Positions 1 through 5,639 are shown, counted from the first letter of the stretch. The stretch: DNA of 7,189 bases from Gammaproteobacteria bacterium (GCA_018667205.1 JABIVN010000316.1:1-7189), one strand, 5' to 3'. The notes: generated by a model not told the origin, from the letters alone. Numbers and translations: made by a program.

Positions 1-291
1 ACTGCGCCCATCACCCAAACACGATCGATCGCCCATCCGGTATTTGATGCTGCGTTCGGCGGCGCCGCCGCACTAGGCGTACGAACCTTTACCCCTGGCC
101 AATCGCAGACCCTGAACGGGCTTCTAGCGGTACACGATTGGCTGCACCCGACGGCACCCCAGCCAGGAAAAATCCGCGTTCACGGTGGCATACATACCTT
201 GCCCTACCCAATGGATATTGCACTTCGAGTCGCGGCCGCGATTGGCTTCACCCAATCACCAAAATTACTCGGCAGCTTACTAAAACGATAA
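1..291 (+). CDS. 3' end of an unidentified protein (partial)
   Basis: Frame 1 is open from the first base to a TAA at 289-291, giving the last 96 residues of a protein whose start lies left of the window. The fragment is soluble-looking and rich in Ala, Leu, Gly and Pro. It includes the stretches HPVFDAAFGGAAALGVRTF and KIRVHGGIHTLPYPMDIALR, and ends in a probable amphipathic helix with a basic tail (KLLGSLLKR). The even amino-acid composition and a long GC-rich open frame support real coding. I do not recognise the family. The last 30 residues loosely resemble the C-terminus of extended short-chain dehydrogenase/epimerase proteins, but no diagnostic motif is present, so this is only a guess. 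No clear strong terminator follows; the nearest hairpin is about 145 bp downstream. Confidence 0.6.
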   Translation, partial: TAPITQTRSIAHPVFDAAFGGAAALGVRTFTPGQSQTLNGLLAVHDWLHPTAPQPGKIRVHGGIHTLPYPMDIALRVAAAIGFTQSPKLLGSLLKR

Positions 292-436
292 TGCAGCAAT
301 AACTGCGAACCCCGTACACTCAGAGCCGTTGCTATCATGGCTTTCCGCTCTGTTCACCAATAGCGTTATCAACACGACACGCGGGTACATGCCAGGTTCA
401 ATAAAGACGTGAGTTAAACTACCCTTCACCCGAGGC

Positions 437-450
437 ACCCGCGAACGGGT
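437..450. terminator. small hairpin, possible weak terminator
   Basis: A perfect 5-bp stem ACCCG/CGGGT encloses the 4-base loop CGAA, followed on the + strand by CATTTTC. On the - strand the loop reads TTCG, a stable tetraloop sequence. The T run is short and interrupted, and the hairpin lies about 145 bp after the stop codon of the first gene, so its role as that gene's terminator is uncertain. Confidence 0.25.
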
Positions 451-728
451 CATTTTCAGTTACTTAACGTCGAACATGGCCCCAAGGGGTTACGTCTTGG
501 GCTTAGCGTTCTCTCGCCATCCCATGCTTAAAACATTGAGAGTCCATCTAATAAGGCCCTTGCGGGACCTACAGCGACCCCTGTATTTCTTCTCAGAAGG
601 TCTCTGTATGCACTCAACGCCTGGCCAAAATCGACGCTTATCATGGGCGTCACCTGAATGGCTAACAAAACATAAAACGACCGGTACCGGTTCCAAACCC
701 TGGTTACATTGAACCACTACTCGTTGTG

Positions 729-770
729 CGGGACCCTACCAGCGATTTTAACGATCGTTTTATGGTCCCG
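729..770. repeat. nested inverted repeat
   Basis: Outer arms CGGGACC (729-735) and GGTCCCG (764-770) are perfect reverse complements 28 bp apart. Between them lies a second perfect palindrome, AACGATCGTT (750-759). The pair could form a cruciform or RNA stem, or be a dyad operator. It is immediately followed by an AT-rich stretch containing GATAAT (775-780), which could be a -10 element but has no convincing -35 box. No T run follows on either strand, so a simple terminator is unlikely. Confidence 0.4.
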
Positions 771-834
771 GTTTGATAATTTACGAATATCTCAAAATAT
801 ATCTGCGTTATCCTGCCGTTGTCTAACCTCTTTG

Positions 835-866
835 TTTTGCTATGCTGTGATTTTGCTATGCTGTGG
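835..866. repeat. 16-bp tandem repeat, two copies
   Basis: Two adjacent 16-bp units (835-850 and 851-866) both read TTTTGCTATGCTGTG followed by A in the first and G in the second, so 15 of 16 positions match. It lies in the spacer upstream of the methyltransferase, about 140 bp before its probable start. No function is evident. Confidence 0.75.
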
Positions 867-995
867 TTTTGGATCGCGCAGGGTCTGTCAGTCGCTTGAC
901 CGGACAAAAAATATCCAAGAATTGCTAAAGGATTACTAAGACGTCGCAATGTTAAATGTTGCTCGCAACCCATCATCGATACAGCCAAGAGTCCC

Positions 996-1000
996 AGGAG
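996..1000 (+). promoter_or_regulatory. ribosome-binding site that sets a TTG start
   Basis: AGGAG (within CCCAGGAG) lies six bases before the TTG at 1007 and is a good Shine-Dalgarno match. The alternative ATG at 956 has no Shine-Dalgarno sequence at usable distance. If translation did start at 956, this site would lie inside the coding region. It is the main reason for preferring the TTG start. Confidence 0.65.
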
Positions 1001-1006
1001 ATTAGC

Positions 1007-1648
1007 TTGCATAAATTGACCATTGAAGGGTCTGTCACTGATCGCATGGATGTGATTCGACCTTTTATTCTAACCGGCAGCGTTCTGGACATGGGTATCG
1101 TGGATTCGCGCAGAGGCAAGCGAGATACGGGAAGCCAACTGGAGACCAAGACAGCCACATCTCTTTTCAAGCAAATTTGCGATCAAAACTCCGACACACT
1201 CGGGGTAGATATTGATGCCGAGGGTATTGAGATTTTGAACAAGCAGGGCTTCAATACCCGCCACGAAGATGTCGTCTCCATGAAGCTTGGGAAAACGTTT
1301 GATACCATTGTCGCCGGAGAATTGATTGAGCACCTGCCAAACCCTGGTACCTTCCTGGAAAACATGTCGCAGCATCTGAATCCTGACGGCACACTGGTGA
1401 TCACCACGCCCAACCCCTTCTATTCAAAACAAACCTGGAAAATCTGGCGTCATAGCCAGCCTTCTGTTCATGAAGAACACACCTGCTGGTTCGACCCAAT
1501 CACGCTGACAACCCTTTGTCAGATGTCCGGATTAAAGGTTGATAAGGTCTACTGGGTGCAGAAAAAAAATGGCTTGCTGAAAACATTACCAGCGCGTTTC
1601 CGCAGCTATTTTTCACATTCTTTTATACTTCTGGCGAAACGCGCCTAA
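1007..1648 (+). CDS. class I SAM-dependent methyltransferase
   Basis: Probable cytoplasmic methyltransferase that transfers a methyl group from S-adenosylmethionine; the acceptor is unknown. With the TTG start the protein has 213 residues. Motif I is VLDMG at residues 26-30, but the usual glycine-rich continuation (GCGxG) is missing and replaced by IVDSRRGK. The acidic ribose-contact segment LGVDID is at 65-70, followed by a helix (EGIEILNKQGFN), an acidic residue after the next strand (D88), FDTIVAGELIEHLPNPG (98-114) and the hydrophobic strand LVITTPNPF. That last set is typical of small methyltransferases often found with polysaccharide or lipid modification genes, although none is adjacent here. 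Starting at the ATG at 956 would add 17 residues, but that start lacks a ribosome-binding site, whereas AGGAG stands six bases before the TTG. The gene appears monocistronic, with long spacers on both sides. I am confident of the fold but not of the substrate. Confidence 0.85.
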   Translation: MHKLTIEGSVTDRMDVIRPFILTGSVLDMGIVDSRRGKRDTGSQLETKTATSLFKQICDQNSDTLGVDIDAEGIEILNKQGFNTRHEDVVSMKLGKTFDTIVAGELIEHLPNPGTFLENMSQHLNPDGTLVITTPNPFYSKQTWKIWRHSQPSVHEEHTCWFDPITLTTLCQMSGLKVDKVYWVQKKNGLLKTLPARFRSYFSHSFILLAKRA

Positions 1649-1690
1649 CGTTTGTTGCGTGCAGGCCTAGTTACCCGTCAGCGGTCGTTC

Positions 1691-1825
1691 GTACATAGGT
1701 CGGCCGTGCATTGGTAGCCCGTGCATTGGTAGGTCGTGCATTGGTAGGTCGTGCATTGGTAGGTCGTGCATTGGTAGGTCGTGCATTGGTAGGTCGTCAA
1801 TCGGTAGGTCGTGAATCGGTAGTAC
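1691..1825. repeat. 15-bp minisatellite, about nine units
   Basis: Five units (1721-1795) are identical, GTGCATTGGTAGGTC. They are flanked by degenerate copies: GTGCATTGGTAGCCC at 1706-1720, GTCAATCGGTAGGTC at 1796-1810, GTGAATCGGTAGTAC at 1811-1825, and a poorly matching unit at 1691-1705. Identical units in the middle with diverged edges are typical of arrays that grow and shrink by slippage or recombination. The period is a multiple of three, so several frames stay open through it. There are no spacers or dyad units, so it is not a CRISPR array. Confidence 0.95.
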
Positions 1826-2066
1826 CCTGCTGACCACTGTCTACGCCCCTCATGCGAAAATCTTGACAACGGTGGCATAGGAGTACTGCTGATAAACTGC
1901 AGCAGCGACCTTTTTACCCGCGGGCCGGACCTAGGCCCTATTGGGAAGAGGCTCTTTCGGGGCCTGATGAAAAATACTATGCCCGCAAGACGAGGTTCTT
2001 TTACGGGAAGTGAACGCACCTACTGGCTGATGATATCGGGTGTTGGAAAAAGGAAACAAAGGCGTG

Positions 2067-2086
2067 CTGGGCCGGTGACAGCCCAG
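2067..2086 (-). terminator. possible terminator of the PAS gene
   Basis: A perfect 6-bp stem CTGGGC/GCCCAG (2067-2072 and 2081-2086) with an 8-base loop lies about 45 bp beyond the PAS stop codon. Read on the - strand, it is followed by a pyrimidine-rich, T-rich stretch (CACGCCTTTGTTTCC and then five Ts). The T run does not start directly after the stem, so the call is moderate. Confidence 0.4.
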
Positions 2087-2131
2087 ATTATCAGCGTTCT
2101 AGCGCCACTTCCTTAGCGTCCCCGTAGCGGA

Positions 2132-2530
2132 TCAAATAACCGATCCTTCCCTTTGGATAGCAAGCCAGGCTTCGATTTTCTTCCCGACTTTGATAGGAAG
2201 AACCCTCCAATACATAATGAAAGGAGTACCGTCTTTTTTATAGTTGATCGCTTTCCCTTCAAATTTCCCGCCGGTCTTCAACGCCACAGAGAGACGATCG
2301 ATAACCTTCTTGTCGGTTCCTTTGCCCTGCAGAATTCGTGGTGTCTTTCCTAAAACGTCAGAAGGTTCATGACCAGTTAGTTTTTTGAAGGCCTTATTTG
2401 CGTAGGTTATTTTTCCTTTAGCGGACGCGTCGGTTATCAAAATAGAGTCGAAACTATTTTCTGCCAGCACCTTCAGCAGGGCCAGACTCGATTCGGTACT
2501 ACCCAGCGTTTTTTCAATTGCGGAAGCCAT
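2132..2530 (-). CDS. stand-alone PAS domain protein, LOV-like without the cysteine
   Basis: A 132-residue protein that is essentially one PAS domain, with no attached kinase, GGDEF or DNA-binding output; probably a cytoplasmic sensory or adaptor protein. A short N-terminal helix (residues 1-20) leads into the PAS core: ILITDAS (30-36), ITYANKAFKKLTGHE (41-55), VLGKTPRILQGKGTD (59-73), the helix at 74-87, INYKKDGTPF (95-104) and AWLAIQRE (121-128). The pattern is close to LOV photoreceptors (GRNCRFLQG, NYRKDGTPFWN, and a final Gln), and R65, Q68, N96 and Q126 match flavin-contact positions. The photoactive Cys is replaced by P64, the neighbouring Asn by T63, and the second Asn of the NYRKDGTPFWN motif by M106. 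It is therefore either a PAS domain with another ligand or a LOV relative without the normal photocycle. Many PAS domains of diguanylate cyclases also carry GKTPRILQ. The ATG is preceded by AAGGCG at suitable distance, and a TATAAT box lies close upstream. Confidence 0.88.
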   Translation of the reverse strand: MASAIEKTLGSTESSLALLKVLAENSFDSILITDASAKGKITYANKAFKKLTGHEPSDVLGKTPRILQGKGTDKKVIDRLSVALKTGGKFEGKAINYKKDGTPFIMYWRVLPIKVGKKIEAWLAIQREGSVI

Positions 2531-2558
2531 GTGTCGCCTTTTTTCAGTTTTAGTAATT

Positions 2559-2589
2559 ATTATACGCGCCGCCGCCGCTTATAGATCAA
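2559..2589 (-). promoter_or_regulatory. probable promoter of the PAS gene
   Basis: On the - strand a perfect -10 box TATAAT (2559-2564) lies 28 bp before the PAS start codon, which would give a leader of roughly 20 bases. The best -35 candidate is TTGATC (2584-2589), matching four of six positions with a long spacing of 19 bp. A (GCG)n run fills the spacer. The -10 match is strong and the -35 match only fair, which would suit a sigma-70 promoter that is weak or needs an activator. Confidence 0.5.
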
Positions 2590-2792
2590 ACGCTATTCGA
2601 AGTTCCTGCAATGGGGCTTTTAAAGGTCACTCTCGCTCTAGCATCTAAACCGCAGTCATCCGGAAGGTGTTTCAGCAGGATCGAAACTTCGCCAGGCTCG
2701 GCGCTAGCAACCAAACTAATCGGTTGCCGCCAGAATCATATTTAAGTGTGCGGCTATATATAGTCTATACAGTGTCCATCACGTCAACGACG

Positions 2793-2864
2793 ATGCCGAC
2801 AACTCTGCCAACAACTCTGCCAACAACGATGCCAACAACTCTGCCGACAATCATGCCAACAACA
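2793..2864. repeat. 12-bp minisatellite, six units
   Basis: Six adjacent 12-bp units follow the consensus (A/C)TGCC(A/G)ACAACT, with one to three differences each. They start at 2793, 2805, 2817, 2829, 2841 and 2853. On the + strand they would read MPTT/LPTT, but the surrounding frame has no ribosome-binding site and does not look like a real protein. The array lies about 260 bp before the acetylene-hydratase-like gene and is unrelated in sequence to the 15-bp array. Confidence 0.92.
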
Positions 2865-3126
2865 GCTTCACCACGTTGCCTTTGCATCGATGAGCGAACC
2901 GCCACCCAAAGCCTTATACAGGCTTATGATCTTGCCATGTCGCCTAGCGTTGATCGTAAACGGATTCAAAACTTACCCTAGGGCCGGATCTGTCTGGGCA
3001 GAAATTCGCACAACAATATCCGGTAAGCAGGGCAAAGATAACCTTGGTATATTAAATGCCTTGCTGACACAGTTAACCACACGAGAAATAATGGCCTAGT
3101 CCGACCCACACACTAAGGAACTCACC

Positions 3127-5340
3127 ATGAGCAAAGCGACCAACACCACCAACACCACCTATTCTGTTTGTACGATCTGTGACATTGGCTGTCAGTTGCG
3201 TACCGAAGTTGCCGACGGGAAAGTTAAGCGGGTCATTGCGCATGACAATCCTATGCTGGCGCCAAATGTCTGCTACAAAGGTATTGCCGCTGCGGATATC
3301 CACAATCACGCAGACCGACTCAAGGTGCCGCTCAAGCGAGTGGGTGAAAGGGGAGAAGACAAGTGGGAGGAAATTTCTTACGAGCAGGCAATGGACGAAA
3401 TCTCTGAAAGACTAGGCAAGGTGGTGGCCGAACATGGACCTGAAGCGTTTGCGGTTTCAACGTCAGGCTGGAATACCCAGTCGACCCACAGCACGGATCG
3501 ACGGTTTATGAACCTTTTGGGTTCACCGAACTGGATCAGTGGCGTTGCGCTGTGTGCGGGTAACACCGCGGCGGTCAACAAACTGACCTATGGCTGGTTC
3601 CCCATGCCCGACTGGGGAAGCACCAACTGCATCGTTCTTTTTGGGCATAACCCACGCAAGCACTCATGGACGCCAATCTTTAATGCGATTAATGCTGCTC
3701 GGAGTCGTGGCGCCAAAGTGATCGTATTAGACCCGCGGGTATCCGATCAGGCCGAAACTGCAGACCTGCACCTTAGACTCCGAACCGGCACTGATGCGGC
3801 AATGTGCCTGGGTTGGCTAAAAGTCATTTTTGATGAAGAACTTTACGATAAGGAATTTGTCGCAAGCTGGTGTACGGGATTTGAAGAACTTCGCCAGCGG
3901 GTAGACGAATACCCACTTGACCGTGTTGAAGAGATCACCGGCGTAGATAGGGAACTAATCGCTGAAGCTGCCCGGATGTACGCTAACGCGAATGGCGCAG
4001 TCATCCCCTGGACGCCAATTACCGATCAGCAGATTTCTTCCACTTCGGCGATTCGGCTGCACTCAATACTACGCGCCGTTACAGGCAACCTGGATGTTGT
4101 CGGTGGGGAGACCTTGGGGGGCTTCAATCCTAACTATATCCCTGAATCCGAAATAGGCATGCACGGAGCCCTTTCTGATGAGCAAAAAGCCAAACAGTTA
4201 GGGTTCGATGACCACCCCGTGTTTACCTACCGGGTGGCGGAAAAGCTGAAACAAGAAACCGAAAAAGTCTGGGGGTATCCATACGCAGATCTTGTCATGG
4301 GTTGCCAGATGGCCAATCCAACCAACGTCTTTCGCGCGATGGCAACCAGTGACCCCTACCCTATCAAGGCATTCTTCGCGTTAGGTAATAACGCCCTAAT
4401 GAGTTATCCAAACCAGCACCAGGTTCTGAAAGGCATGATGAACCAGGATCTGATCGTTGCGCATGAAATCTTTATGACACCCACCGCTATGCTCGCCGAC
4501 TATGTATTGCCGGGCGATGTCTTTACAGAGAGAAACCATATCGCCGATAGCTGGAGTTGGACAACCAGACTGACGCTGTCCCAGAAAGCCGTCGAACCGC
4601 CACCGGAGGCATCAAGCACCTATCAGTTTTGGCATGACCTGGCACATCGCATGGGATTTTCGGAACATTTCCCGTGGGAGACACTGGAGGACATATTAGA
4701 CTATCGCCTGTCACGCTCCGGTCGCACCTTTGCAGAGTTTGCGAATACAACCATCATGGAAGCACCAACGCCGGCGTTCAAAAAGTATCAACAACGAGGT
4801 TTTGCGACGCCGTCCGGAAAGGTCGAGCTTTACTCCAGCATTCTTGAAGACCTTGGTTTTGACCCGCTGCCTTATCACAGGGAAGGACCCGCTATTTCTG
4901 AAGCGTACCCTTACAGAGTGTTTACCGGCGTCCGGGAGGATGCTTTTTTTCAAACTGGGCAACGAAATATTAAAGCACTGCGTGATCGCAGCCCCTCACC
5001 GAAACTGTTTCTGCATCCAGAAGATGCAGCGCGGGAAAACGTTCAAGACCAAGATTGGGTCAGGCTAGAGACCGCACATGGCGCTGTGACCGCAAAAATA
5101 CTGGTCCAGAACTCCATGAAGTCTGGGCATATACGGGTCCCGCACGGCTGGTGGTATCCGGAACTTCGATCCAGCGAACATCTGGCGGGAGCATTCATCT
5201 CGAGCGATGCGGTTCTGTGTTCTGACGAAGAGGAGTTTTTAGATTATGAACAGGGGGTACCTCACTTCAAAGGCTTTCCAGGAAGGATTGTAAAAATAGC
5301 GACACCGCTGAATCTGTCAGAACAGACACTCAACGGTTAA
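3127..5340 (+). CDS. acetylene-hydratase-like tungsten/molybdenum bis-MGD enzyme
   Basis: This 737-residue protein belongs to the DMSO reductase/molybdopterin superfamily and resembles acetylene hydratase of Pelobacter acetylenicus (730 residues, W-bis-MGD plus one [4Fe-4S], acetylene to acetaldehyde without redox change). An N-terminal cluster motif has C15, C18, C22 and C49. D19 and I20 follow the second Cys, K51 follows the fourth, and C143 (ALCAGN) is the expected metal ligand. Shared blocks include RRFMNLLGSPNW (125-136), MTPTAMLADYVLPGD (450-464), ATPSGKVELYSS (around 560) and IRVPHGWWYPE near the C-terminus, which belongs to the cofactor-binding domain. W181, W295 and W476 match the pocket tryptophans of the known enzyme. 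Two pocket isoleucines are changed: I113 to W115 and I142 to A144. There is no twin-arginine signal, so it is probably cytoplasmic, and no small iron-sulfur or membrane subunit lies beside it. AAGGAA stands six bases before the ATG. Family membership is near certain; the substrate is not. Confidence 0.95.
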   Translation: MSKATNTTNTTYSVCTICDIGCQLRTEVADGKVKRVIAHDNPMLAPNVCYKGIAAADIHNHADRLKVPLKRVGERGEDKWEEISYEQAMDEISERLGKVVAEHGPEAFAVSTSGWNTQSTHSTDRRFMNLLGSPNWISGVALCAGNTAAVNKLTYGWFPMPDWGSTNCIVLFGHNPRKHSWTPIFNAINAARSRGAKVIVLDPRVSDQAETADLHLRLRTGTDAAMCLGWLKVIFDEELYDKEFVASWCTGFEELRQRVDEYPLDRVEEITGVDRELIAEAARMYANANGAVIPWTPITDQQISSTSAIRLHSILRAVTGNLDVVGGETLGGFNPNYIPESEIGMHGALSDEQKAKQLGFDDHPVFTYRVAEKLKQETEKVWGYPYADLVMGCQMANPTNVFRAMATSDPYPIKAFFALGNNALMSYPNQHQVLKGMMNQDLIVAHEIFMTPTAMLADYVLPGDVFTERNHIADSWSWTTRLTLSQKAVEPPPEASSTYQFWHDLAHRMGFSEHFPWETLEDILDYRLSRSGRTFAEFANTTIMEAPTPAFKKYQQRGFATPSGKVELYSSILEDLGFDPLPYHREGPAISEAYPYRVFTGVREDAFFQTGQRNIKALRDRSPSPKLFLHPEDAARENVQDQDWVRLETAHGAVTAKILVQNSMKSGHIRVPHGWWYPELRSSEHLAGAFISSDAVLCSDEEEFLDYEQGVPHFKGFPGRIVKIATPLNLSEQTLNG

Positions 5341-5369
5341 CCAGTCTCACCAGCAACAAGACAGACGAC

Positions 5370-5451
5370 GTAAAGCCCCAGAGGAGGTAAAGCCCCAAAG
5401 GAAGTGAAGCCCCCAAGGAAGTGAAGCTCAAGAGGAAGTAAAGCCAAAGCG
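5370..5451. repeat. 17-bp purine-rich tandem repeat, four and a half units
   Basis: Units start at 5370, 5387, 5404 and 5421, with a partial unit at 5438. Typical copies are GTAAAGCCCCAAAGGAA and GTGAAGCCCCCAAGGAA. Copies differ at one to several positions, so the array is older or less homogenised than the 15-bp one. The + strand is strongly purine-biased, and each unit carries an AGGAGGT- or AGGAAGT-like segment. It would lie in the 3' untranslated part of the upstream gene's mRNA. The 17-bp period shifts frame, so it is not coding. Confidence 0.92.
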
Positions 5452-5513
5452 ACATTGATGACCAATAGGCCATTTGCAGACCCTCCCCCAATAGATATCA
5501 TCCCAACTTCTTC

Positions 5514-5557
5514 GGGGCGGGCCGCATATTAGGCGGCAACGCTATGGCCCCATTTTT
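5514..5557 (+). terminator. probable terminator of the acetylene-hydratase-like gene
   Basis: Outer arms GGGGC (5514-5518) and GCCCC (5547-5551) enclose an inner perfect hairpin GCCGC/GCGGC (5521-5525 and 5533-5537, 7-base loop). The outer arm is followed directly by ATTTTT (5552-5557). A further GCGGC followed by TTTTT at 5563-5572 could pair with the same upstream arm. It lies about 175 bp after the stop codon and could also serve the convergent Nudix gene in part. The outer stem is interrupted, so confidence is moderate. Confidence 0.5.
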
Positions 5558-5606
5558 CTATCGCGGCTTTTTATTGTTGCTAACGTAAACGTCTGACCTT
5601 ATTTAG

Positions 5607-5639
5607 CGTGGGATTATCGTGGGATTGTCGTGGTTTACG
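5607..5639. repeat. 11-bp tandem repeat, two to three units
   Basis: CGTGGGATTAT (5607-5617) is followed by CGTGGGATTGT (5618-5628) with one difference, then by a decayed third unit beginning CGTGG at 5629. It lies about 25 bp beyond the Nudix stop codon, in the convergent spacer. Confidence 0.7.

Larger units (their letters stand above)
292..1006. other. long spacer without a convincing gene
   Basis: About 715 bp separate the first gene from the methyltransferase. Open frames of 75-102 codons exist on both strands, but they overlap one another, lack ribosome-binding sites, and encode Cys/Arg/Ser-rich sequences that resemble no family I know. The spacer holds a small GC-rich hairpin (437-450), a perfect 12-bp palindrome ACCGGTACCGGT (680-691), a nested inverted repeat (729-770) and a 16-bp direct repeat (835-866). 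A TTGACC at 896-901 looks like a -35 box but has no good -10 box at the right distance. The spacer may contain the methyltransferase promoter or decayed DNA; I cannot tell which. Confidence 0.5.
1649..2131. other. convergent spacer with a minisatellite
   Basis: This 483-bp gap lies between the convergent methyltransferase and PAS genes. Its main content is the 15-bp tandem array at 1691-1825. On the - strand a 113-codon frame (1678-2019) runs through the array and would encode a TTYQC pentapeptide repeat, but it has an unfamiliar Arg/Ser/Pro-rich N-terminus and no sign of real coding. A TTGACA hexamer at 1863-1868 has no -10 box at the correct distance. A hairpin near 2067-2086 may end the PAS transcript. 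Confidence 0.55.
2531..3126. other. divergent spacer with promoter region and minisatellite
   Basis: This 596-bp gap separates the divergent PAS and acetylene-hydratase-like genes, so promoters for both are expected here. The PAS side has a perfect TATAAT; I found no convincing -35/-10 pair for the other gene. The 12-bp array at 2793-2864 lies in the middle. Two small + strand frames (2667-2981, which translates the array as MPTT/LPTT repeats, and 2890-3099) lack ribosome-binding sites. The C-terminal part of the second (NLGILNALLTQLTTREIMA) looks protein-like and might be the remnant of an older gene, but I cannot name one. The last bases hold the ribosome-binding site AAGGAA (3115-3120). 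Confidence 0.5.

Noticed and set aside
476..939. Overlapping 75-102 codon frames on both strands in the first spacer
   Set aside because: They overlap each other, lack ribosome-binding sites and have Cys/Arg/Ser-rich compositions without domains; most likely chance frames.
1691..1825. CRISPR array
   Set aside because: The units are contiguous 15-mers without unique spacers, and no cas genes are nearby.
1863..1896. Promoter with a perfect TTGACA -35 box
   Set aside because: The nearest -10-like sequence (GATAAA at 1891-1896) is 22 bp away, too far, and no + strand gene follows.
1678..2019. 113-codon - strand frame encoding TTYQC pentapeptide repeats
   Set aside because: The repeat arises from a 15-bp DNA array that keeps several frames open at once. 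The non-repeat part resembles no protein family, and the units do not match the A(D/N)LxX pentapeptide-repeat family.
2129..2146. Hairpin GGATC/GATCC over the PAS stop codon as a terminator
   Set aside because: The stem is only 5 bp, overlaps the stop codon and has no T run; the hairpin at 2067-2086 is a better candidate.
2667..2981. 104-codon + strand frame with MPTT/LPTT repeats, possibly a surface or linker protein
   Set aside because: It starts at a GTG with no properly spaced ribosome-binding site, has no signal peptide or membrane segment, and its repeat is explained by the 12-bp DNA array.
2890..3099. 69-codon + strand frame ending in NLGILNALLTQLTTREIMA
   Set aside because: The C-terminal part looks protein-like and might be a remnant of an older gene, but there is no ribosome-binding site, no recognisable family and no terminal repeats to support a transposase relic.
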